From Streptococcus mitis (GTDB lineage: Bacteria > Bacillota > Bacilli > Lactobacillales > Streptococcaceae): a DNA stretch of 64,000 bases. Location: positions 504,755-568,754 of the forward strand of contig NZ_KQ970261.1 of the NCBI RefSeq assembly GCF_001579045.1. Direction: 5' to 3'. A model generated the notes under the pieces. That model had not been told where the DNA came from. It did not search any database and saw only the letters and a list, made by a program, of their open reading frames with translations. Numbering within the stretch: position 1 is the first letter of the stretch; each line of letters starts with the position of its first letter. Shown here in pieces: positions 20,963 through 30,766 of the stretch. The translations under genes were made by a program, and so were the position numbers.

Positions 20963-21902
20963 CTTGGCTAAAATCCTTTGTTTTTGACACAATCAAACGA
21001 TAACGCTGACCGAAAATTTCTGACAAATGCTCCATGTCTTTCTCCTGACAGAGGACCTTGACATTGGGACCAGCATCCATAGTAAAATAACAAGCCTCTC
21101 CTTGCTCACGTAGCTGGCGAACAAAGTCCATGGCTTCATAGCTTGCATCTGTCAGATAAGAAAAGGCTGGTGATGCTGTTTTGGTCGTAGCGTGCATAGC
21201 AAGAGCATTTTTCTCCGTTAACTCCCCAACCTTGGCAAAATCATTTTCCTTGAGATAAACCAGCATATCCTGATAGTCTTTCTCAGACTGACGGACCCAG
21301 TCATCAAAGGTCGTCGAAGTTTCCACACAAAGTTTCATCCCGTCACGGCTAGAGATTGGTTTTTTCTTGTCCTCTAGCACCAACATCATCATAGCTAGCT
21401 TCAAGTCTGTCTCTACAGGGTAAATTTCCCCACTATCCTTGTCCCAGGCACCTAGTGGTCCATAAAAACTCCGAGAAGAAGAACCTGAGGCAAACTTAGC
21501 CTCCTGTGCCAACTGACTCCGATTCAAACCAAGCTTGAAATAAGCATTGCAAGCCTTGACCAGGGCGGACAAACCACTAGAGCTTGAAGACAATCCCGCT
21601 GCGGTAGGCATATTGTTTTGAGTATCGATACGGACAAAGCCTTCTCCAACTGGCCGGTAGCGGTCGATTATCTTGCTCATCTTGATATGCTCCGCCTCAT
21701 TTTGTAACTGACCATTGATATAAAATTCATCAGAAGTCGCATCCGTCGGTAGAGATGACAAAGTCGTCTCCGTATACATATTTTCCAAAGTCAGAGAAAT
21801 ACTGCTAGTAGCAGGCACCATCTCTTTTTCTTTTTTCTTTCCCCAATATTTGATAATAGCAATATTTGCGTAAGAACGTACTGTTACAGGCTCTCTATCC
21901 AT
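20949..21902 (-). CDS. mvaD: Diphosphomevalonate decarboxylase
   Basis: A 317-residue GHMP-family decarboxylase making isopentenyl diphosphate. Visible motifs are YANIAIIKYWGK near the start, PTAAGLSSSSSG (ATP/substrate loop) and the late MDAGPNV. It overlaps mvaK1 by 19 bp and mvaK2 by 14 bp. Confidence 0.96.
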
Positions 21903-22762
21903 GTCTGAACAGCTCCTTTCTCTTCTAATCTTTCTGCTAGTTCTTGTGCTTGTGTCAAATTATCTGCCAAGGCTATGATACAGCCTCCAAGCCCACCACC
22001 GCTCATCTTGGCCCCCAGAGCACCATGGCTAAGAGCCGTTTCAACTAGAGAATCCGCCTCAGGGCTACTGACACCAATTTCTCTTAAATGTAAATGCGCT
22101 TGACTGAGGATTTGTCCCAGTCCTTCAACATCTTTTCTTGTAATTGCTTCTTCTGCCTGCTGGGTCAATTCTCCCAAGGCATGCAAAAATGGCAGGGCAT
22201 CTTTTCCCTTACTTTGAACCACTTGGATGGCTTCACGAGTGTGACCATAAACGCCCGTATCGGCAATCACCAAATAGGCTGATAAATCCATCTCAAGCTC
22301 TGTAAATCCTACATTCTTGATAAAGCGAATAGGTTGGTCACTAAGACAGGTCTTGGCATCCAAACCACTAGGATTCATATGGGCAATCATCTCCGCCCGA
22401 TTGACCAAGATTTCTAGTACATCATGAGGTAGTTCTGCTTTATAGTAGTCAAATACTGCACGAATGGCTGCTATGCTGATAGCTGCTGACGAACCCATTC
22501 CCCGTTTTTCAGGGATAGCCGAGTCAATCTCACAGCGAATGCAAGCCTCTTCGATAGCCAAATACTCAAGCGAGGCATAAACCGCCATAGACAAGGTATC
22601 CTCCTCATAGAGACGCCAAGGACTCGCTGCAGGAACTACCTTACAAGTCACCTCCACCTCCAAAAGAGGCAGGGAAATGGCAGGATAACCGTAAACGACC
22701 GCATGCTCCCCTATTAAAATAATCTTACTATGTGCCTGACCGACACCATTTTTTTTTGTCAT
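21884..22762 (-). CDS. mvaK1: Mevalonate kinase
   Basis: A 292-residue GHMP kinase, first step of the lower mevalonate pathway. Motifs: KIILIGEHAVVYG near the start, PEKRGMGSSAAIS (ATP loop) and KMSGGGLGGCII near the end. It is the first gene of mvaK1-mvaD-mvaK2-fni; a TATAAT lies about 70 bases upstream, close behind the terminator of the next choline-binding gene. Confidence 0.95.
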   Translation of the reverse strand: MTKKNGVGQAHSKIILIGEHAVVYGYPAISLPLLEVEVTCKVVPAASPWRLYEEDTLSMAVYASLEYLAIEEACIRCEIDSAIPEKRGMGSSAAISIAAIRAVFDYYKAELPHDVLEILVNRAEMIAHMNPSGLDAKTCLSDQPIRFIKNVGFTELEMDLSAYLVIADTGVYGHTREAIQVVQSKGKDALPFLHALGELTQQAEEAITRKDVEGLGQILSQAHLHLREIGVSSPEADSLVETALSHGALGAKMSGGGLGGCIIALADNLTQAQELAERLEEKGAVQTWIESL

Positions 22763-22846
22763 TTTTTCCTTTTACTAGACGAAAAAGTCGTCTCATTTTT
22801 TCATACAAGTATTGCTTCTTTCCTATCTATTTTATTATATTTTCAC

Positions 22847-22876
22847 AAAAAAAGCGATTGTTTCCTTCACAATCGC
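22847..22876 (-). terminator. Terminator of the third choline-binding gene
   Basis: Minus strand GCGATTGT / ACAATCGC hairpin with a TTTTTTT tail. The hairpin overlaps a few bases short of the gene's stop region at 22885. Confidence 0.8.
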
Positions 22877-22884
22877 CTCTTTCA

Positions 22885-23802
22885 TTATCGAACCCATTCG
22901 CCATTATAATTAACAGAATAACCATCTACAGTCGTATTCACTGCCAAAGCACCTGAGCTGTAAGCATAGTACCATTTTCCATTGACCTGGAACCAGCCTG
23001 TTGCCATAGCTCCTGATGAACGGAGATAGTACCACTTGTTACCCAGGTTTTGCCAACCTGTTTTCATATCACCATTTGACTCGTCTAAATAATACCAAGT
23101 CGAACCTTCCTGATACCAGCCAATTGCCATGGCTCCTGATGAACGGAGGTAGTACCACTTATTACCAAGGTATTTCCAACCTGTTTGCATTGCAGCACTT
23201 GTTGGATCTAGATAGTACCAAGTTGAATTATCATTGATCCAACCCGCACGTCTTTCACCCCCAAGGTAGTCTTTCCCTGAATAACCTATTTTTGCTAAGT
23301 AATACCAGTTAGACTGATCATAAAGCCAACCTGTTTTTAAAGAATGATCTTGATCAAAGTAATAATTTGCTAATTTAAGAACTTCTGGGCCTTCAAAGCC
23401 CTCACCATATTTTGTACCAACATTTAACGAATCCTTAACTTCTAATTGTTTCCATCCAACAAATTCTTGTAGCACCCCATCTTGTCCAAAGTAGTACCAC
23501 TTCGGTTGAAGGGCAATTTCGAAAACTGGTCGATTATCAAATAAATCATCACGATAACCTGTCCCAGGGATTTCTAAGTATTGCCAACCGACTACCATTT
23601 CTCCACTATCACCAAAATAGTAGGTTTTACCGTCTATTTTATGCCAATAGATTGCTTTATGGTCATCTTTTATATAATATTTTCTATTATCCTTATCAAC
23701 AAACTGTCCACCTGTAGTATCCGCCAATACTGCATTTGTCGCTAGCAAACCAAAGAAAAAGACTGCTAATGCGATTTGCATCAATTTTTTTATTATTTTC
23801 AT
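22885..23802 (-). CDS. Choline-binding protein, CbpC/CbpF/CbpJ-like
   Basis: A 305-residue secreted protein built almost entirely from choline-binding (GW/WYYL) repeats and related half-repeats after a signal peptide (MKIIKKLMQIALAVFFFG, cleaved near VLADTT). It ends with the TVDGYSVNYNGEW-type tail common to CbpF and relatives. I use the ATG at 23802 since GGAGGA lies 8 bases upstream; 19 further codons are open but unlikely. It lies next to ritR, where pneumococcus has cbpC and cbpJ, so this is probably the single gene of that locus here. No catalytic domain is visible. Confidence 0.88.
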   Translation of the reverse strand: MKIIKKLMQIALAVFFFGLLATNAVLADTTGGQFVDKDNRKYYIKDDHKAIYWHKIDGKTYYFGDSGEMVVGWQYLEIPGTGYRDDLFDNRPVFEIALQPKWYYFGQDGVLQEFVGWKQLEVKDSLNVGTKYGEGFEGPEVLKLANYYFDQDHSLKTGWLYDQSNWYYLAKIGYSGKDYLGGERRAGWINDNSTWYYLDPTSAAMQTGWKYLGNKWYYLRSSGAMAIGWYQEGSTWYYLDESNGDMKTGWQNLGNKWYYLRSSGAMATGWFQVNGKWYYAYSSGALAVNTTVDGYSVNYNGEWVR

Positions 23803-23869
23803 TAGACCTATCCTCCATAACTGATTGTAGCAAAGACCCGACTGCATGTCAATATACAAAAATTCCTCA

Positions 23870-23901
23870 AAAAAAGCAGTTACAAAACTGCAACTGCTTT
23901 T
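23870..23901 (-). terminator. ritR terminator
   Basis: AAAAGCAGTT / AACTGCTTTTTTT-type hairpin abutting the ritR stop codon on the minus strand. Confidence 0.8.
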
Positions 23902-24591
23902 CTATTCTTGCATGGTGTAACCGACACCACGAACGGTTTTAATGTAGCTTTTTTGACCTTTTACATCCAGCTTGCTACGTAGATAACGAATATAGACATC
24001 CACGATATTGGTTTCGGTTGCACTTTCGTACTTCCAAACACTTTCCAACAACTGCTCACGAGTCAGAACTTTCTTGCTTCCCATGAGAGTAGCCAGAAGG
24101 TCATACTCACGACGCGTCAGAGCAATCATTTCCTCGCCACGATAAACGGTATGATGCTCTACATCCATACGCAGATTGCGGTAAGACGTTGGAACCTTCA
24201 TCTGACTACAGTGTTGGTCGATAAAGTCCCGACCTCGGAAAATCGCTGAAATACGAGCTACCAGATTCTCAATAATAACTGGCTTATAGATGTAAGAAAC
24301 GGCAAAGCGTTGGATTGTCTCGAGCTGGTCTTGCAATTCTTCTCGATGGTCCAAGACCATGATGACTGAAGCTGGCTTAGTCCGACTCAGCTTGTCTGCA
24401 AAATCCTGGGCTGTCATATCCCCCAGACGAGCATTCAATAAAATCAAGTCATAGTCTGTCTGAAGAGCCATGGAGAGGGCTTTTTGCCCCTCCTCCACCT
24501 GATCAACTCGGTATTGCTCTTTTTGGAGTTCCAAACTTAAAAAGTGAGCTAGATTTCGTTCTTTCTCAAGTAATAAAATCCGTTTCCCCAT
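23902..24591 (-). CDS. ritR: RitR orphan response regulator
   Basis: A 229-residue OmpR-type regulator without a cognate kinase. Residue 53, normally the phospho-Asp, is Asn (LLNARLG), and Cys128 is present in DQHCSQ; both are the hallmarks described for RitR, which senses oxidation through Cys128 and represses iron uptake. The C-terminal winged helix (LTRREYDLLATLM...YIRYLRSKLD...GVGYTM) is complete. It is 11 bp downstream of gnd and probably cotranscribed with it. Confidence 0.95.
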   Translation of the reverse strand: MGKRILLLEKERNLAHFLSLELQKEQYRVDQVEEGQKALSMALQTDYDLILLNARLGDMTAQDFADKLSRTKPASVIMVLDHREELQDQLETIQRFAVSYIYKPVIIENLVARISAIFRGRDFIDQHCSQMKVPTSYRNLRMDVEHHTVYRGEEMIALTRREYDLLATLMGSKKVLTREQLLESVWKYESATETNIVDVYIRYLRSKLDVKGQKSYIKTVRGVGYTMQE

Positions 24592-24602
24592 GGCAGACCT
24601 AC

Positions 24603-26027
24603 TTATTTTTCGTCATACCAAGAGTAGTGGAAGATTCCTTCTTTGTCTTTACGTTGGTAAGTGTGGGCACCAAAGTAGTCACGTTGCGCTTGGATCAAGT
24701 TAGCTGGAAGGTCAGCTGAACGGTAGCTATCAAAGTAAGTAATAGCTGCTGAGAAGGTTGGTACTGGCACACCAGCTTGAACTGCAAGAGCTACGATATC
24801 ACGCACTGCTTGTTGGTACTTAGCAGTAACATCCAAGAAGTACTCATCCAAAAGAAGGTTTGCAAGGTCTGCATCACGGTTGTAAGCATCTGTAATCTTT
24901 TGCAAGAAACGAGAACGGATGATACAGCCATCACGCCAGATAGATGCGATATCTGCAAATGGCAAGTTCCAGTTGTTTTCTTTAGAAGCTACACGCAATT
25001 GTGCAAAACCTTGTGCGTATGAAATGATTTTTGAGAAGTAAAGGGCTTGACGGATCTTTTCAATCAACTCAGCCTTGTCTCCTTCAAACTTGAAGGCAGC
25101 TGGTTTTGGAAGAACCTTGCTAGCATGGACACGTTCTTCTTTATAAGTAGAGATGTAACGTGCAAATACTGACTCAGTGATGAGTGACAATGGAACACCA
25201 AGGTCAAGTGATGATTGGCTAGTCCATTTACCAGTTCCCTTGTTACCTGCAGCATCAAGGATGTAGTCTACGATTGGTCCATCTTGGCCTTCATCGTCTT
25301 TACGACTCAAGATATCAGCTGTGATTTCGATCAAGTAGCTGTCCAACTCACCCTTGTTCCACTCAGTAAAGATTTCAGCCATGTCTTCTGCAGAAAGGCC
25401 TAGCAAGTGTTGCATCAAGTCATAGCTTTCTGCGATCAATTGCATATCCCCATACTCGATACCGTTGTGAACCATTTTCACATAGTGACCAGCCCCATCA
25501 GGACCGATGTAAGTCACGCATGGTTTGCCATCTTCTGGTGCTTTAGCTGAGATTTCTTCGAGAACATCCGCAACCAATTCGTAGGCTTCTTTTTGTCCAC
25601 CAGGCATGATAGAAGGACCTTCAAGGGCACCTTTTTCACCACCAGAAACTCCAGTACCGATAAAGTTGATACCTGAGTTTGCCAATTCTTCACTACGACG
25701 GATTGTATCTTTGTAGAAAGTGTTTCCGCCATCAATCAAGATATCACCTTTGTCAAGGTGTGGAAGAAGGGCTTGGATAGTAGCATCTGTACCAGGTCCA
25801 GCTTGAACCATCAGCATGATACGACGAGGTTTTTCGATTGAGTTTACAAAACTTTCAACATCATAGCTTGGCACAAAGTTCTTTTCAGGATGGCAAGCAA
25901 TTACATCTTCAGTTTTTTCTTTACTACGGTTGTAGATAGCAACTGTGTAACCACGAGATTCAATATTAAGGGCAAGGTTACGACCCATTACGGCCATACC
26001 TACGACACCAAAGTTAGCTTTTGTCAT
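24603..26027 (-). CDS. gnd: 6-phosphogluconate dehydrogenase, decarboxylating
   Basis: A 474-residue enzyme of the oxidative pentose phosphate pathway making ribulose-5-phosphate and NADPH. It has an N-terminal NADP fold ([13 protein letters not shown]), the substrate signature [19 protein letters not shown] around 127-145, and [13 protein letters not shown]. Start supported by GGAGTG. It forms a short operon with ritR, linking NADPH supply and redox/iron control. Confidence 0.97.
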   Translation of the reverse strand: MTKANFGVVGMAVMGRNLALNIESRGYTVAIYNRSKEKTEDVIACHPEKNFVPSYDVESFVNSIEKPRRIMLMVQAGPGTDATIQALLPHLDKGDILIDGGNTFYKDTIRRSEELANSGINFIGTGVSGGEKGALEGPSIMPGGQKEAYELVADVLEEISAKAPEDGKPCVTYIGPDGAGHYVKMVHNGIEYGDMQLIAESYDLMQHLLGLSAEDMAEIFTEWNKGELDSYLIEITADILSRKDDEGQDGPIVDYILDAAGNKGTGKWTSQSSLDLGVPLSLITESVFARYISTYKEERVHASKVLPKPAAFKFEGDKAELIEKIRQALYFSKIISYAQGFAQLRVASKENNWNLPFADIASIWRDGCIIRSRFLQKITDAYNRDADLANLLLDEYFLDVTAKYQQAVRDIVALAVQAGVPVPTFSAAITYFDSYRSADLPANLIQAQRDYFGAHTYQRKDKEGIFHYSWYDEK

Positions 26028-26102
26028 TTGACACTCCTCTTGTTTGATTTGTTTTATTTTATCATTTTTACTTTTGAAAAGAAAGAATTTTGTAACGACT
26101 GC

Positions 26103-27509
26103 TTAGTAGTCCAAGTCATCCGCATGACCAGCGCCATTTCCGACAAAGTAGCCTGTCTTACAGTTAAGGGTAAAGAGATAGGTTCCATCTGGCTTGTAGA
26201 GGTTGTAATAACCATTACCATTAACGATATTGACACGTTCAAGGATATATTGGTTGCCAGTGATATATCCACGTGAACGTGAAGTCGCTAAAATTTGTTC
26301 CAAAACGCCATCCGCGAAATCCCAGGCAGAGTTGTTACTATCATCAATAGCAGACTGATTATAGGCAACACGACTGGCACTTCTTTGAACAGCAACTCCT
26401 GCACTTGATAGACCCATATTGACTTCACTGCGAGTACTCCTAGTTTCATTTGAGGCAGTATTTGAGCTACTTGGGCTTGTCTCACTAGTAGTATTTGAAC
26501 TGGCTTGACTAGAGTTTGAACTGCTGGTTTGACTTGAACTTGAGCTAGAAGTACTTGTTTGCTGGCTCTTACCAAGGCTGATTGCCTTATCTAGCACTTT
26601 ATCAAGCTCCGTATTTCCAGTTTTAATATCTGTAAATTTAGCATCAGATTTAGCTTTGGCATTGGTATCCAACACACCATCCACAATAGCTGGTTTTTCA
26701 AATTGAGCATTGACATCTTGAATAGCCTTGATTTGCGTTGCTAGACTATCATACTTCGATTTGGCAAGCGTATGTTCACGACTACCTTCCAGCTTATCAA
26801 GTAAGTTCTTGAGTTGACTCAGTTTATCAAACTGGCTATTTTTCAAAGCCGTTTTATTGCTGTCTGTGTAGAAGGCGTCATAAAGTGTATTAAAATCATC
26901 CACATCTGATTGATTGGCTGTAGCTGATTGAGAAGTTTGAATTTCCTTGGTCGAGCGATTCACTTGACGGTAAACATAGTAAGCACTGACACAGATAATC
27001 ACTGATACAAGCGCCAAAGCGGTCAAAACAAAGCCTTTTTTACTTTTCTTTTCTGAGTCTTCTTGTTCCAGACGAGAAAGGTTTTGCTCCTCTTCCACTT
27101 CTTCAGTCATTTCTGTTGGATTTTCATCCTCTAGCAATAGAGGATCCAAGCCTTGCTCCTCATCATCCAGAGGCAAGGGTGGTAAGATGTCTTCAGAAGA
27201 TGGAACTTCCTCCGAAGAAGCTTCTGACTCCTCTACAGCCTCACGCATCTCTTGAATTAAATCATCCAGACTCTGAGTTTCAACTAACTCCTCTTTTTTG
27301 TATTGACGAGTCGCAAACTTATCTGCTTCGATTTCATCTTTGTGTTGCTTAACATACTTGTCCAAAATGGAATCCTCAGGCAAGACTCCTGCTTCCACTT
27401 CTTCATTTTTACGAATCGCTTGACCAACTGTTAGCTCTTTTGCTTCATCAAAATCAAATTGCGGTTCTTGGTTTTCTTTTTTATGACGATTCCGTCTTTT
27501 CTTACTCAT
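26103..27509 (-). CDS. mapZ: MapZ (LocZ) mid-cell-anchored division protein
   Basis: A 468-residue bitopic protein. The acidic and charged cytoplasmic part (1 to about 160), with the basic start [11 protein letters not shown], contains the FtsZ-binding and StkP phosphorylation region in known MapZ. One membrane segment follows ([20 protein letters not shown]), then an outside part with a Ser/Thr/Asn-rich linker at about 325-365 and a compact C-terminal domain that binds peptidoglycan. It marks future division sites and positions the Z-ring. It is 12 bp after the rRNA methyltransferase gene. Confidence 0.92.
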   Translation of the reverse strand: MSKKRRNRHKKENQEPQFDFDEAKELTVGQAIRKNEEVEAGVLPEDSILDKYVKQHKDEIEADKFATRQYKKEELVETQSLDDLIQEMREAVEESEASSEEVPSSEDILPPLPLDDEEQGLDPLLLEDENPTEMTEEVEEEQNLSRLEQEDSEKKSKKGFVLTALALVSVIICVSAYYVYRQVNRSTKEIQTSQSATANQSDVDDFNTLYDAFYTDSNKTALKNSQFDKLSQLKNLLDKLEGSREHTLAKSKYDSLATQIKAIQDVNAQFEKPAIVDGVLDTNAKAKSDAKFTDIKTGNTELDKVLDKAISLGKSQQTSTSSSSSSQTSSSNSSQASSNTTSETSPSSSNTASNETRSTRSEVNMGLSSAGVAVQRSASRVAYNQSAIDDSNNSAWDFADGVLEQILATSRSRGYITGNQYILERVNIVNGNGYYNLYKPDGTYLFTLNCKTGYFVGNGAGHADDLDY

Positions 27510-27521
27510 GAGTATCCCTTT

Positions 27522-28679
27522 CTATTTTACCTCTTGGCGTTTAACACGCTGACCAAAATATTGATACAGATCCACTTTCAAGGTTCCGTTGTATAACTTA
27601 CGTTTCTTATCCGCCTGACTACCGTACTTGGTCTCAAAGGCTTCATCACTAGTTAGGATAAACTTACTCCACGTTTTCAGCGGTGCAAATACTTGCCCCA
27701 TCTCAGCATAGAGCTTGGTAACTCCTGCATCATCTGATAAACGTTCTCCATAAGGCGGATTGGAGATAATCACGCCATTGATTTTATCAGAACGTAAATC
27801 CTGCACGCGCATCTGCTTAAAAGTAATGTCTTCTGCAACACCAGCTGCCTGAGCATTAGCTTTAGCAATTTCCACCATACGTGCATCGATATCACAGCCC
27901 ATAATATCCAGTTCCAGCTCACGGTCTACTTTTTTAGCCGCTTCTGTACGCACTTCCTGAATCAAGCGATCGCTGACCCAGTTCCACTCCTCAAATGCAA
28001 AAGAGCGACGAAGTCCTGGTGCCATCTTTCGAGCAATCATAACTGCCTCGATACAGAAAGTTCCTGAACCACAGGTCGGATCAATCAAAGGCTTATCTGG
28101 ATACCAGTTAGAGAGTTGTAAAATGGCTGCCGCCATGTTTTCCTTGATAGGAGCGCCACCCTTTTCCGTACGATAACCACGTTTAAAGAGGCTAGACCCG
28201 GTCGTATCAATCATGACAGTTGCCACATTTTTGAGAATAGAGACCTCAATCTTAAACTCTGGGCCATTCTCCATCAGAGGAACACCTTCTGGTCGAGCAT
28301 AGTGTTTCTGCAATTTCTTGACAACAGCTTTCTTAGAAATAGCCTGTACACTGGGCTCATTGTGAAGTTTGGACTTAACACATTTGGCTTTTGAAATCGG
28401 GAACCGAGCTCCGAGTGGTAAATAATTTTCCCAATCTAAAGCAAAAACTCCCTGAAACAGCTCTTCAAAAGTCTTAGCTGGGAAAGTTCCTACGATGATC
28501 TTGATACGATCTGCTGCCCGAAGCCAGACGTTGGTTTCGATAATAGCTCTCACGTCTCCTTGAAAACGAACACGTCCATTTTCAACCTGACAATCGTAGC
28601 CCAACTCTCGCACTTCACGTCCTACAACAGCTTCAAGCCCTGCTGCCACAGTTGCAATTAAATTAAATTCTTTTTTCAT
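27522..28679 (-). CDS. 23S rRNA (guanine-N2)-type methyltransferase with THUMP domain
   Basis: A 385-residue THUMP plus Rossmann methyltransferase of the RlmL/YpsC group, with catalytic NPPYGERL and SAM motif DPTCGSGTFCIEA. The THUMP domain covers about 50-160. It corresponds to the N-terminal (RlmL-like) half of the E. coli RlmKL fusion. I use the ATG at 28679 (MKKEFNLIA); an in-frame TTG five codons earlier also exists, and no ideal ribosome site precedes either. It precedes mapZ in one operon. Confidence 0.85.
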   Translation of the reverse strand: MKKEFNLIATVAAGLEAVVGREVRELGYDCQVENGRVRFQGDVRAIIETNVWLRAADRIKIIVGTFPAKTFEELFQGVFALDWENYLPLGARFPISKAKCVKSKLHNEPSVQAISKKAVVKKLQKHYARPEGVPLMENGPEFKIEVSILKNVATVMIDTTGSSLFKRGYRTEKGGAPIKENMAAAILQLSNWYPDKPLIDPTCGSGTFCIEAVMIARKMAPGLRRSFAFEEWNWVSDRLIQEVRTEAAKKVDRELELDIMGCDIDARMVEIAKANAQAAGVAEDITFKQMRVQDLRSDKINGVIISNPPYGERLSDDAGVTKLYAEMGQVFAPLKTWSKFILTSDEAFETKYGSQADKKRKLYNGTLKVDLYQYFGQRVKRQEVK

Positions 28680-28718
28680 GTTACAGTCTTGCAAGACCTT
28701 TCTATATGTCCACTTTAA

Positions 28719-28752
28719 AAAATGAGGTTGAGAAAATTTCTCAGCCCCAACC
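28719..28752 (-). terminator. rnpB terminator
   Basis: Minus strand hairpin TGAGAAA / TTTCTCA, extended by GGTTG / CAACC, followed by CATTTTTT, directly after the RNase P RNA. Confidence 0.8.
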
Positions 28753-29152
28753 TATATGCAATTTTCTATAAGCCATGTTTTGTTCCAGAAGTGACTAGGA
28801 CCACTTCCTTCGATAATCATCTGTCTACCACTAACAGCTCTAGCTGATAGCAGTCAGAATACTACGTTCGTTTCCGCGTACTCCATGCCCCGACCAAAAT
28901 TTGGGTTGCTAGCTTGAGGGGTTTACCGCGTTCCACTCTCTCTGTTTCCAGAAAGACTCCGTCACTGTGGCACTTTCAAGTCTACTCTGACCTATCCAAA
29001 GACTTAGCCATTTCAACTGCCGTAACGATTTCTCGTCCCTAGGCTTATGGTTTCGCCTAGCACAAACACTACAGGCATCACAGCCTGTGCTAGCATGGAC
29101 TTTCCTCATGAGAAGCAATTCTCCTCACGCGATTATCCAAAAATTGCATGTA
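28753..29152 (-). ncRNA. rnpB: RNase P RNA, type B
   Basis: The roughly 400-nt catalytic RNA of RNase P, which matures tRNA 5' ends. Minus-strand landmarks: P1 arms formed by ATGCAATTTTTG at the 5' end and AAAATTGCAT at the 3' end; the conserved GAGGAAAGTCCATGCTAGCAC (CRI) block; a central GACGAGAAATCG stretch; and the 3' conserved AGACAGATGATTATCGAAGG block. It lies between gpsB and the rRNA methyltransferase gene, its usual streptococcal site. Ends are set from P1 and are approximate by a few bases. Confidence 0.95.
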
Positions 29153-29164
29153 ACAAGACCTGAA

Positions 29165-29506
29165 TTACAAATCAGTATTGTCTAAAATTTGTTTACCGAA
29201 TACTTCTTTTTCAAGACGATTCAAGCGTTTTAAAATATCAAAATTCGTCATAGAAGATGAAGCTGCCACATCAATTGGATCTGGGTGACTAGGACTTGGA
29301 GCCGAACTCACTTGCGGTTTACGAGTTAATTCTTCCTTCAAATCCGCAATCTCCTGACGAAGTGACTTGACCAAGGCAGCATAGGTTTCATAGTCCTTGA
29401 TGACATCGTCTAAAAACTCATCAACTTCTACCTTGCTATACCCACGGACTTCACGTCCAAACTCTTGTTCAAAAATATCTTTTGCTGAAAAAATAATACT
29501 TGCCAT
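29165..29506 (-). CDS. gpsB: GpsB division/elongation regulator
   Basis: A 113-residue DivIVA-like cytoplasmic protein: N-terminal membrane-binding motif [19 protein letters not shown], a coiled coil, a Pro/Ser-rich linker (about 70-85) and a short C-terminal helix bundle ([16 protein letters not shown]). It coordinates septal and peripheral peptidoglycan synthesis and affects StkP. The ATG at 29506 has GGAGAG upstream; an earlier in-frame start four codons back does not. Confidence 0.93.
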   Translation of the reverse strand: MASIIFSAKDIFEQEFGREVRGYSKVEVDEFLDDVIKDYETYAALVKSLRQEIADLKEELTRKPQVSSAPSPSHPDPIDVAASSSMTNFDILKRLNRLEKEVFGKQILDNTDL

Positions 29507-29575
29507 GTCTCTCTCCATTCTCGCTTGCTAGTATTATTATATAAAAAAAGGCAAACAAAAATCAAGGTCAAAGCT

Positions 29576-30103
29576 TCAATTTTCGGAAAAATTTTCAGCA
29601 AGTTCATTTAATTGATCAAATGTTAATCTCTTTATAAAATAGTCCTCTTGATTTTTCATCTTTTGGTAAAAATAAGCTAGTTTCGTTTCATTGTCTTCAT
29701 CATAAAAAAGATAGGAACTGTTCGTGTTTTCCAGTAAAAACTGCTGGTAATCTCTTAACTGCCCCTTATGTTCATAACGAGGATAGGCATATTTGACAAA
29801 GTCTACCTGCTTAAAGCGACTCAGTTTCATCTGATTGCCTTCATTCCAATTTTCCCCATGGGTTTCAAAAGCAAAAATGGTGGCCAACTGGAAACCGTAC
29901 TCGGTTTTCATCTCCTGAGCAACCTCTAAAACCCAATATTCAAAACCCAAAGTCCCTGTAAATACAAGCCAAGACACCCCATCTGCTGCCATAGCCTCTA
30001 AATCTTTACGTATCGCTTTTTTAATCAATTTAAGACGAGGATCCTTGTCAGAAAACAAACCCAAATCAAAAGCAGAATAGCCTAAAACCAAAGCTGTAGC
30101 CAT
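29576..30103 (-). CDS. DUF1273 (YpsA-like) protein
   Basis: A 175-residue soluble protein of the SLOG/YpsA superfamily (DUF1273), with a Rossmann-like start ([12 protein letters not shown]). YpsA in Bacillus influences cell division; the streptococcal role is not established. Start at 30103 is supported by AAAGGG 6 bases upstream; a longer open frame reaches into the recU promoter and is rejected. It is divergent from recU. Confidence 0.85.
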   Translation of the reverse strand: MATALVLGYSAFDLGLFSDKDPRLKLIKKAIRKDLEAMAADGVSWLVFTGTLGFEYWVLEVAQEMKTEYGFQLATIFAFETHGENWNEGNQMKLSRFKQVDFVKYAYPRYEHKGQLRDYQQFLLENTNSSYLFYDEDNETKLAYFYQKMKNQEDYFIKRLTFDQLNELAENFSEN

Positions 30104-30131
30104 TTTTAACCCTTTCTGTGCAAATTTATGG

Positions 30132-30154
30132 TATAATAGAGTGATGTTATTGTA
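30132..30154. promoter_or_regulatory. Face-to-face -10 elements of recU and the DUF1273 gene
   Basis: Plus strand TGGTATAAT (TATAAT at 30132-30137) faces recU. Minus strand TACAAT at 30149-30154 faces the DUF1273 gene. The two start points overlap, so the promoters may compete. Confidence 0.5.
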
Positions 30155-30169
30155 CCAATAAGGAGAATT

Positions 30170-30766
30170 ATGGTCAACTATCCACATAAACTTTCATCAC
30201 AAAAAAGACAAACATCTCTTTCTCAACCCAAAAATTTCGCAAATCGAGGAATGTCTTTTGAAAAGATGATCAATGCTACCAACGACTACTATTTGTCTCA
30301 AGGCTTGGCTGTTATACACAAGAAACCAACTCCTATTCAAATTGTACGAGTGGACTATCCACAACGAAGTCGTGCCAAGATTGTTGAGGCCTATTTTCGA
30401 CAAGCTTCAACGACGGACTATTCTGGCGTTTATAATGGATATTACATCGACTTTGAAGCCAAGGAAACAAAACAAAAACGTGCGATTCCGATGAAAAATT
30501 TTCATCCACATCAGATTCAGCATATGGAACAAGTCCTTGCCCAACAAGGAATCTGCTTTGTCCTTCTTCACTTTTCTTCTCTGCAAGAAACCTACTTATT
30601 GCCGGCATTCGATTTGATTCGCTTCTATCATCATGATAAGGGACAAAAATCAATGCCACTTGGATATATTCGAGAATATGGATATGAAATCAAGGCTGGT
30701 GCCTTCCCTCAAATTCCCTATCTCAATGTTATCAAAGAACATTTATTAGGTGGTAAAACAAGATGA
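30170..30766 (+). CDS. recU: RecU Holliday junction resolvase
   Basis: A 198-residue resolvase cutting four-way junctions, with the RecU start [14 protein letters not shown], a catalytic region around [10 protein letters not shown] and [14 protein letters not shown] precedes the ATG. It overlaps pbp1a by 4 bp, the classic recU-pbp operon that links recombination and cell-wall synthesis in Firmicutes. Confidence 0.96.
   Translation: MVNYPHKLSSQKRQTSLSQPKNFANRGMSFEKMINATNDYYLSQGLAVIHKKPTPIQIVRVDYPQRSRAKIVEAYFRQASTTDYSGVYNGYYIDFEAKETKQKRAIPMKNFHPHQIQHMEQVLAQQGICFVLLHFSSLQETYLLPAFDLIRFYHHDKGQKSMPLGYIREYGYEIKAGAFPQIPYLNVIKEHLLGGKTR

Noticed and set aside
28909-29118. Minus-strand open frame of 69 codons
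   Set aside because: It lies wholly inside the RNase P RNA, whose conserved structure explains the sequence.
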